Assembly: GCA_902772715.1 (NCBI GenBank)
Contig: CACYBT010000161.1
Location: 1 to 14,179 of the forward strand
Length of the DNA stretch: 14,179 bases
Reading direction: 5' to 3'
DNA from: an uncultured Succinivibrio sp.
GTDB lineage: Bacteria > Pseudomonadota > Gammaproteobacteria > Enterobacterales > Succinivibrionaceae
Part shown: positions 8,296-14,179 of the stretch, one piece after another
Layout of the letters: each line of letters starts with the position of its first letter
Position numbering within the stretch: the first letter of the stretch is position 1
The notes under the pieces: generated by a model
Database searches by the model: none
What the model saw: the letters and a program-made list of their open reading frames with translations, nothing else
What the model was told of the DNA's origin: nothing
Program-made: the position numbers and the translations under genes

Positions 8296-9673
8296 AATTA
8301 TTATTCTTGCGGCGGGTAAGGGAAAACGTATGCACTCTTCTTTGCCGAAGGTTCTTCACAAAGTAGCAGATAAACCTATGCTGCAGCATGTCATTGACAC
8401 AGCCTGCCTTTTGTCACCTAAAGCCATACATATTGTCGTTGGACATCAGTCTGATAGGGTCTTAGAAATGATTAACACCTTACCTCTTGCCCAAAGGGAG
8501 CTGATTCACATCGCAATACAAAAGGAACAGTTAGGTACAGGGCATGCTGTAGCCTGTGCTATGCCTAATGTTGATAAAGATTCGTGTGTGCTGGTCCTTT
8601 ATGGCGATACTCCTCTCACCCCCGCATCTTTGTTAAGTAAATTCTATGCCTCGCTATCTGATCACGACCTTTTGATTATGAGTGCCTATACGGATAATCC
8701 GTTTGGATACGGCAGAATAATACGAGGAGATGACAATAAATTAGTCAAAATCACAGAAGAAAAAGACGCAAATAATCAAGAAAAGCAGATTAAGGAAGTT
8801 AACACTGGCATTATTCTTGCTAAATCCAGCACGCTTGATGCTTATTTACCAAGGATTAAAAACAGTAACACTCAGGGAGAATACTATCTTACTGATCTTC
8901 CGGAATTGCTTATCAATGAACACCAAAAAGTGGGAGTCATGATTGCCCCAGATTTTGAGATGCTCCTTGGTGTTAATTCCAAAACACAGCTCTCTGTTGT
9001 AGAACGGCTATACCAGCGTCGTAAAGCACAGGAACTTTTGGAGTTAGGTGTAACCTTGGCTGATCCTGAACGCTTTGATCTACGTGGTCAGTTAGAATGT
9101 GGACAGGATGTATTTATAGATATCAATTGTATTTTTTCAGGTACGGTAAAACTCGGTAATAATGTAATCATTGGACCTGGATGCCTGTTAAAGGACTGTG
9201 AAATTGGTGATAATTCTGTAATTTCAGCCTATACCGTCATTGAGGAGTCTTTAGTAAAAAAAGCCAATACGCTAGGTCCATTTGCACGTTTGCGTCCTGG
9301 TAATATACTTGAGGACAATGTCCATGTCGGTAATTTTGTTGAATGTAAAAAGGCTCATCTTGGGCAAGATACTAAGGCAGGACATCTCTCCTATCTGGGC
9401 GACGCTGAAATTGGCAAGAATGTCAATATTGGAGCAGGAACCATTACTTGTAACTATGATGGGGCCAATAAATTTAAAACAACTATTGGTGATGATGTAT
9501 TTATTGGTTCTGATACCCAGCTCGTTGCCCCGGTAACAGTGAAAAATGGAGTAACCGTAGGAGCAGGCACCACAGTTACGAAGAGAATATCCTCAAACGA
9601 GGGCGCTCTTATCATTACTAGAGCAGAAGCCACTGTTATAGATAATTATCCTCGTCCTCACAAGCAACACTGA
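8285..9673 (+). CDS. glmU: bifunctional GlmU (GlcN-1-P acetyltransferase / GlcNAc-1-P uridyltransferase)
   Basis: GlmU carries out the last two steps to UDP-GlcNAc: acetylation of glucosamine-1-phosphate from acetyl-CoA, then uridyl transfer from UTP. The 462 residues compare with 456 in E. coli. The N-terminal uridyltransferase shows LAAGKGKRM (8-16) with K22 in SLPKVLH, QLGTGHA, and the magnesium-binding aspartate in YGDTPL (D108). The C-terminal half is a left-handed beta-helix of hexapeptide repeats with LGPFARLRPG, VGNFVECKKAHLG and the catalytic histidine of KAGHLSYLGDAEIG (H367, E. coli H363), then GAGTITCNYDG and IGSDTQLVAPV. It lies between lgt (11-base overlap) and glmS (63-base gap). 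Cytoplasmic and normally essential. Confidence 0.98.
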   Translation: MNLEIIILAAGKGKRMHSSLPKVLHKVADKPMLQHVIDTACLLSPKAIHIVVGHQSDRVLEMINTLPLAQRELIHIAIQKEQLGTGHAVACAMPNVDKDSCVLVLYGDTPLTPASLLSKFYASLSDHDLLIMSAYTDNPFGYGRIIRGDDNKLVKITEEKDANNQEKQIKEVNTGIILAKSSTLDAYLPRIKNSNTQGEYYLTDLPELLINEHQKVGVMIAPDFEMLLGVNSKTQLSVVERLYQRRKAQELLELGVTLADPERFDLRGQLECGQDVFIDINCIFSGTVKLGNNVIIGPGCLLKDCEIGDNSVISAYTVIEESLVKKANTLGPFARLRPGNILEDNVHVGNFVECKKAHLGQDTKAGHLSYLGDAEIGKNVNIGAGTITCNYDGANKFKTTIGDDVFIGSDTQLVAPVTVKNGVTVGAGTTVTKRISSNEGALIITRAEATVIDNYPRPHKQH

Positions 9674-9702
9674 TTCTCTGTAAAAATAGAATCTGCTACA
9701 AT
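9674..9702 (+). promoter_or_regulatory. candidate extended -10 promoter for glmS
   Basis: TGCTACAAT at 9694-9702 is a good extended -10 element, with a weak TTCTCT (9674-9679) spaced 17 bases from TACAAT. It lies in the 63-base gap between glmU and glmS. A separate glmS promoter downstream of glmU is known in E. coli, so this would let glmS be expressed independently of the rest of the operon. I saw no clear NagC site or glmS ribozyme; the gap is too short for the ribozyme. Confidence 0.45.
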
Positions 9703-9736
9703 AAGTCTAAATTTAATTTTGAGGTAAGACAGAAAA

Positions 9737-11566
9737 ATGTGTGGTATTGTTGGTGCTGTTGCACAGAGAAACGTAAGTCAAATACTTCTAGAAGGACTAT
9801 CAAGACTCGAATATCGGGGCTATGACAGTGCTGGCATTTGTACTCTTGATAATGGAGAATGTCATCTCATCAAGACTCTGGGTAAAGTCAATAAACTAAA
9901 GGAGGCGGTCAAGGAAGAAGGCTGTCCTGGATTTATCGGTATTGCACATACTAGATGGGCGACCCATGGCGTTCCATCAACTGCTAATGCCCATCCCCAT
10001 GTCTGTGATAATCTCATCATGGTACACAATGGGATCATTGAGAACTTCGCAAGCCTTAAAGAAGACCTGATTACTAAAGGGTATAACTTTAAATCCCAAA
10101 CCGATACTGAAGTGCTTTTGTGCCTTATTCACAGCCTTCTTAAGACCTCTGGCAACCTTATGAGTGCTTTTCGCACTGCTCTTAAGGAAGTTAAAGGTTC
10201 ATTTGGACTTGCACTTATGGATAAAAATGATCCAGAAAGACTACTGGTAGCAAGATGTGGCTCACCACTTATAATTGGTCTTGGTATTGGCGAAAATTTT
10301 GTGGCATCGGATACCCTAGCCCTGCTCCCTGTAACCCGTCGCTTTATTTACCTAGAAGAGAACGAGCTGGCGGTTTTAACCACCGATACAATTGAGGTTA
10401 CTGATTTAGACGGACACAAGGTTGAAAAAAACATAGTAGAATCCGATCTTGACGCTGAAAGTATTTCTAAAGGCAAATACCGCCATTTCATGCAAAAAGA
10501 AATCTTTGAGCAACCATTATCTTTACAGAATACGCTGCTGGGACGACTTGATAATGATGAAATTGCCCTTGAAACTGTGGTTGGTATTAACAGTGACACC
10601 TTCAAAAAACTAGATAATATTCAGATTGTAGCCTGCGGCACCTCCTATCATGCAGGGCTTGTCGGCAGATACTGGTTTGAAGAGCTAACCCACGTCACAA
10701 CTAATGTCGAAATTGCCTCTGAATACCGTTATCGCAAGGCTGTTGTCAAGCCTAACAGTCTATTTATTACCATCTCGCAGTCTGGAGAAACTGCGGATAC
10801 CTTGGCATCGTTACGTATTGCCAAAGAACAGGGATATGAGCACAGTATCTGTATCTGTAACGTAAATGGCTCATCATTGGTTCGCGAATCTGACTTTACC
10901 ATATTTACCAAGGCTGGCGCTGAAATAGGCGTTGCATCCACCAAGGCCTTTACCACTCAGTTACTTTCGTTGCTGCTGCTTGCGCTTATCATTGGTAAGC
11001 AGAAGGGCTGCGTAGCACAGGCACAGCAGCAGAACATTATTGAGGCTATTCGTAAACTACCAGCCCTATGTGAGGAATTTTTAGCCTGTGATAAGAATAT
11101 TCAGTCACTGGCTGAGAAGTTTTCAGGGAAGCGCCACTGTCTGTTTTTAGGTCGTGGGATAATGTATCCAATCGCTCTTGAGGGAGCACTTAAATTAAAG
11201 GAAATTAGTTATATTCATGCTGAAGGCTATGCTGCAGGCGAGTTAAAACATGGTCCAATTGCCCTTATTGATAAAGAAATGCCGGTTGTTGTGGTAGCAC
11301 CTGATAATGCGCTTATGGATAAGTTAATTTCCAATGTGGAAGAAGTACGTGCCCGTGGTGCACTTATTTATATCTTCAAGTCGGGTGAGAGTGACATCAA
11401 GAACGATTCTCAATCTAAAATCATCAACCTGCCAGACTGCCCTGAAGTTCTGCAGCCGATCCTCTTTACCATTCCTTTACAGCTTTTAGCCTATCATTGT
11501 GCTGTCATCAATGGTACTGATGTCGATCAGCCACGTAATCTTGCCAAATCAGTTACTGTCGAATAG
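9737..11566 (+). CDS. glmS: glutamine-fructose-6-phosphate aminotransferase (isomerizing)
   Basis: GlmS makes glucosamine-6-phosphate from fructose-6-phosphate and glutamine, the first committed step of hexosamine synthesis, in the cytoplasm. At 609 residues it equals E. coli GlmS in length. The N-terminal class II glutaminase domain begins MCGIVGA with the nucleophile C2, followed by LEYRGYDSAG, HTRWATHG and HNGIIEN. Two SIS domains follow (about 290-420 and 460-600) with ACGTSYHAG, SQSGETADTL, GVASTKAFTTQ, LGRG, EGALKLKEISYIHAE and ELKHGP. The C-terminus, NLAKSVTVE, includes the active-site lysine K604. GAGG at 9721-9724 is 12 bases from the ATG, rather far, so initiation may be modest or coupled. 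A strong inverted repeat starts 14 bases after the stop. Confidence 0.98.
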   Translation: MCGIVGAVAQRNVSQILLEGLSRLEYRGYDSAGICTLDNGECHLIKTLGKVNKLKEAVKEEGCPGFIGIAHTRWATHGVPSTANAHPHVCDNLIMVHNGIIENFASLKEDLITKGYNFKSQTDTEVLLCLIHSLLKTSGNLMSAFRTALKEVKGSFGLALMDKNDPERLLVARCGSPLIIGLGIGENFVASDTLALLPVTRRFIYLEENELAVLTTDTIEVTDLDGHKVEKNIVESDLDAESISKGKYRHFMQKEIFEQPLSLQNTLLGRLDNDEIALETVVGINSDTFKKLDNIQIVACGTSYHAGLVGRYWFEELTHVTTNVEIASEYRYRKAVVKPNSLFITISQSGETADTLASLRIAKEQGYEHSICICNVNGSSLVRESDFTIFTKAGAEIGVASTKAFTTQLLSLLLLALIIGKQKGCVAQAQQQNIIEAIRKLPALCEEFLACDKNIQSLAEKFSGKRHCLFLGRGIMYPIALEGALKLKEISYIHAEGYAAGELKHGPIALIDKEMPVVVVAPDNALMDKLISNVEEVRARGALIYIFKSGESDIKNDSQSKIINLPDCPEVLQPILFTIPLQLLAYHCAVINGTDVDQPRNLAKSVTVE

Positions 11567-11580
11567 CAACTACAGGCTGA

Positions 11581-11613
11581 AGAAAAAACTTAGTTTGACA
11601 CTAAGTTTTTTCT
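11581..11613. terminator. bidirectional rho-independent terminator
   Basis: AGAAAAAACTTAGT (11581-11594), a five-base loop (TTGAC) and ACTAAGTTTTTTCT (11600-11613) form a perfect 14-bp inverted repeat. Read rightward, the hairpin runs into six T's just after glmS; read leftward, the A-tract becomes a T-run, so it could also end transcription from the GH43 gene. The inner stem has few GC pairs and depends mostly on the A/T tracts. Its place between convergent genes supports the call. Confidence 0.78.
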
Positions 11614-11737
11614 AGAGTACATCAGTTGTTTTTAGCATCCAGTCAGAGTCTGATGGTTGCCGTGTCATTCAATTACAGCACTCACAACTGTTGTGTATAT
11701 GGGAAATTGAATCAAGATTATTCCGATTTCATGGTTT

Positions 11738-12709
11738 TTATTTTCCGTCAGCCTCAAAATCAAAAGGCAATACTTTGAGACTTCTTAACCAATCCTTGCC
11801 TTCAGATGGTTTACAGTCATGATGAAACATATACCACTGTCCCTTATATTGTGTAATTGAATGATGTGTAGTCCATCCGCAAACAGGCTCTAGAATTACT
11901 CCCTGATAGACAAAAGGACCGTATGGATTTGAGGCTGTTGCATAACAAAGATAATGGCTATCACCAGTTGAATATGTAAAATAGTAAGTGTCATTTCTTT
12001 TGAATGTCCATGAAGCCTCAAAAAATCTGTGAGGATCATCGGCAGGCAGAGGCACCCCTTTTTCATCAAGGATTACAACAGGCTTAGGCTCTTCAGAAAA
12101 CTGTAGCATATCTTTCGTCATTCTTGCTACTCTTGAAGGGAGTGCCTCATCCTTTCCTGTAGGGAGAAGGGTAGGATTGAAATTCTTCTCACCCACTGAT
12201 GCAGCTGGTTTTAGTTTATTGTTTCGATACCATTGCAACTGACCACCACAAAGACCGCCAAAGTAGCAATAGACTTCTCCATCGTCATCCTTAAATACAC
12301 ATGGATCAATACTATAGGAACCTATGATTGGTGCAGCCTCACTTTTAAAAGGTCCTTCTGGTCTGTCACTTATGGCAACACCAAGGTGAAATACGCCGTT
12401 ATAATCTTTTGCAGAAAAAAACAGATAATATTTACCGTTCTTTTCCACAACATCGTTATCCCACATTTGTTTCTCAGCCCATGGAACATCATCAACACTA
12501 AGGATTACTCCATGATCAGTTACCTCTCCATGCATAACATCATCCATGGAGAGAACATGATAATCTCGCATCTGAAAATGGCCACCATCATCATCAAAAG
12601 CCTCACCACTATCGTAATCATGACTTGGATAAATGTACAGGCGACCGTTAAAAACATTAGCTGCAGGATCTGCCATATAATCTTGTGGATATAGATATCT
12701 TGGATTCAT
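11738..12709 (-). CDS. GH43 beta-xylosidase / alpha-L-arabinofuranosidase, Xsa-like
   Basis: This glycoside hydrolase family 43 enzyme should cleave xylose or arabinose from the ends of short hemicellulose fragments. From the chosen start it has 323 residues. The five-bladed propeller catalytic residues are readable: general base D14 (MADPAANVF), pKa-tuning D135 (YSIDPCVFKDDDG) and general acid E231 (FFEASW), plus H282/H283 in WTTHHSI. No signal peptide is seen, so it should act in the cytoplasm on imported sugars. From memory it resembles Bacteroides ovatus Xsa (dual xylosidase/arabinofuranosidase) throughout. The start at 12709 is preferred over an in-frame ATG at 12757 because a strong AAGGAG sits seven bases upstream and the extra 16 residues lack homology. 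It follows a damaged GPH transporter gene, the natural uptake partner. Confidence 0.92.
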   Translation of the reverse strand: MNPRYLYPQDYMADPAANVFNGRLYIYPSHDYDSGEAFDDDGGHFQMRDYHVLSMDDVMHGEVTDHGVILSVDDVPWAEKQMWDNDVVEKNGKYYLFFSAKDYNGVFHLGVAISDRPEGPFKSEAAPIIGSYSIDPCVFKDDDGEVYCYFGGLCGGQLQWYRNNKLKPAASVGEKNFNPTLLPTGKDEALPSRVARMTKDMLQFSEEPKPVVILDEKGVPLPADDPHRFFEASWTFKRNDTYYFTYSTGDSHYLCYATASNPYGPFVYQGVILEPVCGWTTHHSITQYKGQWYMFHHDCKPSEGKDWLRSLKVLPFDFEADGK

Positions 12710-12716
12710 CACGATA

Positions 12717-12722
12717 CTCCTT
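12717..12722 (-). promoter_or_regulatory. strong ribosome-binding site for the GH43 gene
   Basis: On the minus strand AAGGAG (12722-12717) is followed by seven bases and the ATG at 12709. It is the best Shine-Dalgarno in the window and excludes the longer reading that would start at 12757. Confidence 0.8.
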
Positions 12723-12752
12723 ACGTTAAATTTTTTGTAAGACATTAAGCGT

Positions 12753-12771
12753 CCCACAGTTTTACTGTGGG
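12753..12771. other. GC-rich hairpin between transporter and GH43 gene
   Basis: CCCACAGT (12753-12760) and ACTGTGGG (12764-12771) form a perfect 8-bp stem with a TTT loop. It lies in the 100-base gap between the transporter stop and the GH43 start. No T-run follows on the minus strand, so it is not a typical terminator. It could protect or process the mRNA, weaken read-through, or be a mobile-element remnant. Confidence 0.5.
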
Positions 12772-12809
12772 CTTGAAAGATTGATTGCGTTCTTTTCTCA
12801 AATATCCGT

Positions 12810-13076
12810 CTAATCTTTTAAATTACACTCTTCGATTTCCTTATTTATCTGTTCAATCTTTTCATCGCTAAGTTCATATTTAGAAATTATGAACATAGCA
12901 AGAACAAGCAGCAGGGCAGGAATTACACAAACCAGCCAGCGAATGCCTTCCTGGGCCAAGTCAGGTAAGGTTTCCATATTATTCATAAAATATGCACCCG
13001 CAGCATTTCCAACCGACATCATGGCAAATGAAGTTATAAAGAACAGTGCCACAACCCTTAATGGACGATTACGCAT
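12810..13076 (-). CDS. GPH transporter, downstream fragment
   Basis: This frame carries MRNRPLRVVALFF (helix 7) joined directly to DLAQEGIRWLVCV (helix 12) and the polar tail YELSDEKIEQINKEIEE typical of GPH C-termini, ending at TAG (12810-12812). The ATG at 13076-13074 overlaps the upstream stop as ATGCGTAA, so translation restart is possible, giving 88 residues with two helices. The frame is open further upstream to an ATG at 13127, but those codons overlap the upstream fragment and do not resemble the family. As a stand-alone protein it would lack most of the transporter. Confidence 0.65.
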   Translation of the reverse strand: MRNRPLRVVALFFITSFAMMSVGNAAGAYFMNNMETLPDLAQEGIRWLVCVIPALLLVLAMFIISKYELSDEKIEQINKEIEECNLKD

Positions 13077-14179
13077 GAAATTCTGTCCACAAATCTGAAA
13101 CTTTAACATTTTGAGTTTCTGCTTCATTCATGACAACTCGTTCTTTAGTCTGTGAGAAACAGAATATCAACAAACCTAGACCGACTATGGCATAGATCAG
13201 CATACAGATAAAACAAGCATGTGAATCTCTTAGCAGACTGCTTGCACCAGCAACTTCTGGCGTATAGTTTACAAGCCACAGTACAAAACCTGGTACTACA
13301 CCGCCTAAAGCCATACCAACCTTGAAAAAGATCCCTGTTAACGCATTGACTATACCTGAAATTCTACGGACTGTCGTATATTCACCATAGGAAATGACTT
13401 CAGGAATAAGTGCCCACATATAACCCGTGGCAACAATCACGCCGGTTGATTTAATAAACTGTGCAATGTAAACAAGAGTTATGTTTTCTTCTATTGTTCC
13501 AACTTTGCTTATGATATACAGCAGAGCCATGCCAATGATTGCAACGCATAAAAAAACATAAAACATTTGTTTTTTTCCTATTTTCTTTTTTATGGCTGGA
13601 ACCAATGGCATGAAAATAAACGAAGGAAGAGAACCTAAACCCATAAATAAAGCCATTTCAAATGGAATATCCGTTCCAGCGAGAGCAGCTACAAGAATAG
13701 GAACACCTGCAGATACGCATAAACCACCAATATTGGCCATAAACATACGCACTGAGGTTAATATGGTAATTTCATCAGTATCTCTAGTTAAGGATGAATT
13801 TAATGCACCATAGGGAACATTGATAAGAGTATAGAGCATTGACATTGCCACATATGTCACATAAGCATACGCAAGCGATGGCCTAAATCCATCATATAAG
13901 CAGGCTATTGCAAGAATAGTCAGTGGAATTCCACCTAATACCAAGTAACTTCTATACTTTCCTAATGAAGGGTTATGTTTATCAACAAATGTTCCGACTA
14001 GAGGGTCCCATATCACATCTACAAGCCTCACCACGAGAAACATGGTTCCGGCAAGACCTGCAGATTGAGCGGCATCTCCACCTAGCACGTACACATCGGT
14101 ATAAAAGAAAAGAAGATACATGCATACCGTTTGATAAATGAGGTTTTGCGCAAGATCACCGGCGCCAAATCCAATACGC
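13069..14179 (-). CDS. GPH transporter, upstream fragment (5' end outside window)
   Basis: The frame is open through the right edge (first complete codon CGT, read as R of RIGFGAGDLAQN), so the in-window ATG at 14121 is internal to helix 1 and not the start. It covers helices 1-5, then residues of helices 8-11 (GSLPSFIFMPLVPAIKK through GGVVPGFVLWLV), then helix 6 and the central-loop motif TKERVV, and stops at TAA (13069-13071) just after KVSDLWTEFHA. The last two residues and the stop arise from the frameshift; relatives continue here into a helix 7 of the kind seen in the next frame. Confidence 0.85.
   Translation of the reverse strand, partial: RIGFGAGDLAQNLIYQTVCMYLLFFYTDVYVLGGDAAQSAGLAGTMFLVVRLVDVIWDPLVGTFVDKHNPSLGKYRSYLVLGGIPLTILAIACLYDGFRPSLAYAYVTYVAMSMLYTLINVPYGALNSSLTRDTDEITILTSVRMFMANIGGLCVSAGVPILVAALAGTDIPFEMALFMGLGSLPSFIFMPLVPAIKKKIGKKQMFYVFLCVAIIGMALLYIISKVGTIEENITLVYIAQFIKSTGVIVATGYMWALIPEVISYGEYTTVRRISGIVNALTGIFFKVGMALGGVVPGFVLWLVNYTPEVAGASSLLRDSHACFICMLIYAIVGLGLLIFCFSQTKERVVMNEAETQNVKVSDLWTEFHA

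Larger units (their letters stand above)
12810..14179 (-). pseudogene. GPH-family sugar transporter gene with helix blocks out of order and a frameshift
   Basis: The whole stretch encodes one glycoside-pentoside-hexuronide:cation symporter (MelB/XylP/YicJ superfamily), truncated at its 5' end by the window edge. All parts of the family are present: helix 1 (RIGFGAGDLAQN), helices 2-5 ending in PILVAALAG, helices 6-7 with TKERVV and MRNRPL, helices 8-11 with IPEVISYGEYTTVRR, and helix 12 ending YELSDEKIEQI. The order is 1-5, 8-11, 6-7, 12 instead of 1-12. Joints are near 13674, 13263 and 12971, all in frame and all at predicted periplasmic loops. One extra base at about 13077 also breaks the frame between helices 6 and 7. 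The downstream GH43 suggests a pentoside substrate. Probably inactive, though a split or permuted product cannot be excluded. Confidence 0.8.

Noticed and set aside
11614..11737. Small RNA or small gene between the terminator and the GH43 stop
   Set aside because: Only short imperfect repeats are seen, and the open frame there runs antisense into GH43; no ribosome-binding site or promoter supports it.
12710..12757. Longer GH43 reading starting at the ATG at 12757
   Set aside because: It would begin inside the hairpin at 12753-12771 and add 16 unconserved residues, while a strong AAGGAG supports the start at 12709.
13069..13080. Programmed +1 frameshifting to make a full-length transporter
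   Set aside because: TTT-C could slip, but there is no stop or rare codon in the A site, no stimulatory element is evident, and the gene is already rearranged.
12969..13674. Shared recombination site at the three transporter joints
   Set aside because: All three joints carry a Thr codon (ACG, ACG, ACC) but flanking bases differ; two or three shared bases are not evidence of a specific site.

Overview
The window looks like chromosomal DNA from an AT-rich gammaproteobacterium that probably lives in a gut or rumen. DnaE, bifunctional GlmU and GlmS all resemble their E. coli counterparts along their whole length, and glmU is followed by glmS as in enterobacteria. A cytoplasmic GH43 pentosidase next to a GPH-type sugar transporter suggests use of plant hemicellulose fragments. 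Succinivibrionaceae (Succinivibrio, Anaerobiospirillum and relatives) is my best guess from low GC and lifestyle; this is inference, not a sequence match.

Layout. Positions 1-139 hold the 3' end of an unrecognised gene whose stop codon touches the start of a YeaE-type aldo/keto reductase (140-994). dnaE (DNA polymerase III alpha subunit) follows at 1142-4858. It converges on a minus-strand set transcribed from 7324 down to 4890: a small DUF2304-like membrane protein, a Sfp/AcpT-type 4'-phosphopantetheinyl transferase and a membrane-anchored metallophosphoesterase. Divergent from these, on the plus strand, is an envelope-precursor operon, lgt-glmU-glmS (7501-11566). lgt and glmU overlap by 11 nt, glmS seems to have its own extra promoter, and the operon ends at a perfect 14-bp symmetrical terminator (11581-11613). 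The right end is a minus-strand sugar-use unit: a GPH-family transporter (12810 to the right edge) followed by an Xsa-like GH43 enzyme (11738-12709).

How the genes work together. GlmS makes glucosamine-6-phosphate and GlmU carries out the last two steps to UDP-GlcNAc, the precursor of peptidoglycan and lipid A. Lgt attaches diacylglycerol to prolipoproteins. The transporter and GH43 would import and then cleave xylo- or arabino-oligosaccharides inside the cell.

The most unusual object is the transporter. Its twelve expected helices appear in the order 1-5, 8-11, 6-7, 12: two adjacent blocks of the normal GPH fold have traded places, on the same strand and in frame at every joint, with all three joints in predicted periplasmic loops. 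A separate one-base frameshift interrupts the gene between helices 6 and 7. A second point of interest is Lgt, whose sequence looks more like Bacteroidota Lgt than the gammaproteobacterial enzyme. I saw no tRNA, rRNA, CRISPR array, transposase or phage gene. No gene-free stretch exceeds 300 bases; the longest, 7325-7500, holds a candidate lgt promoter.
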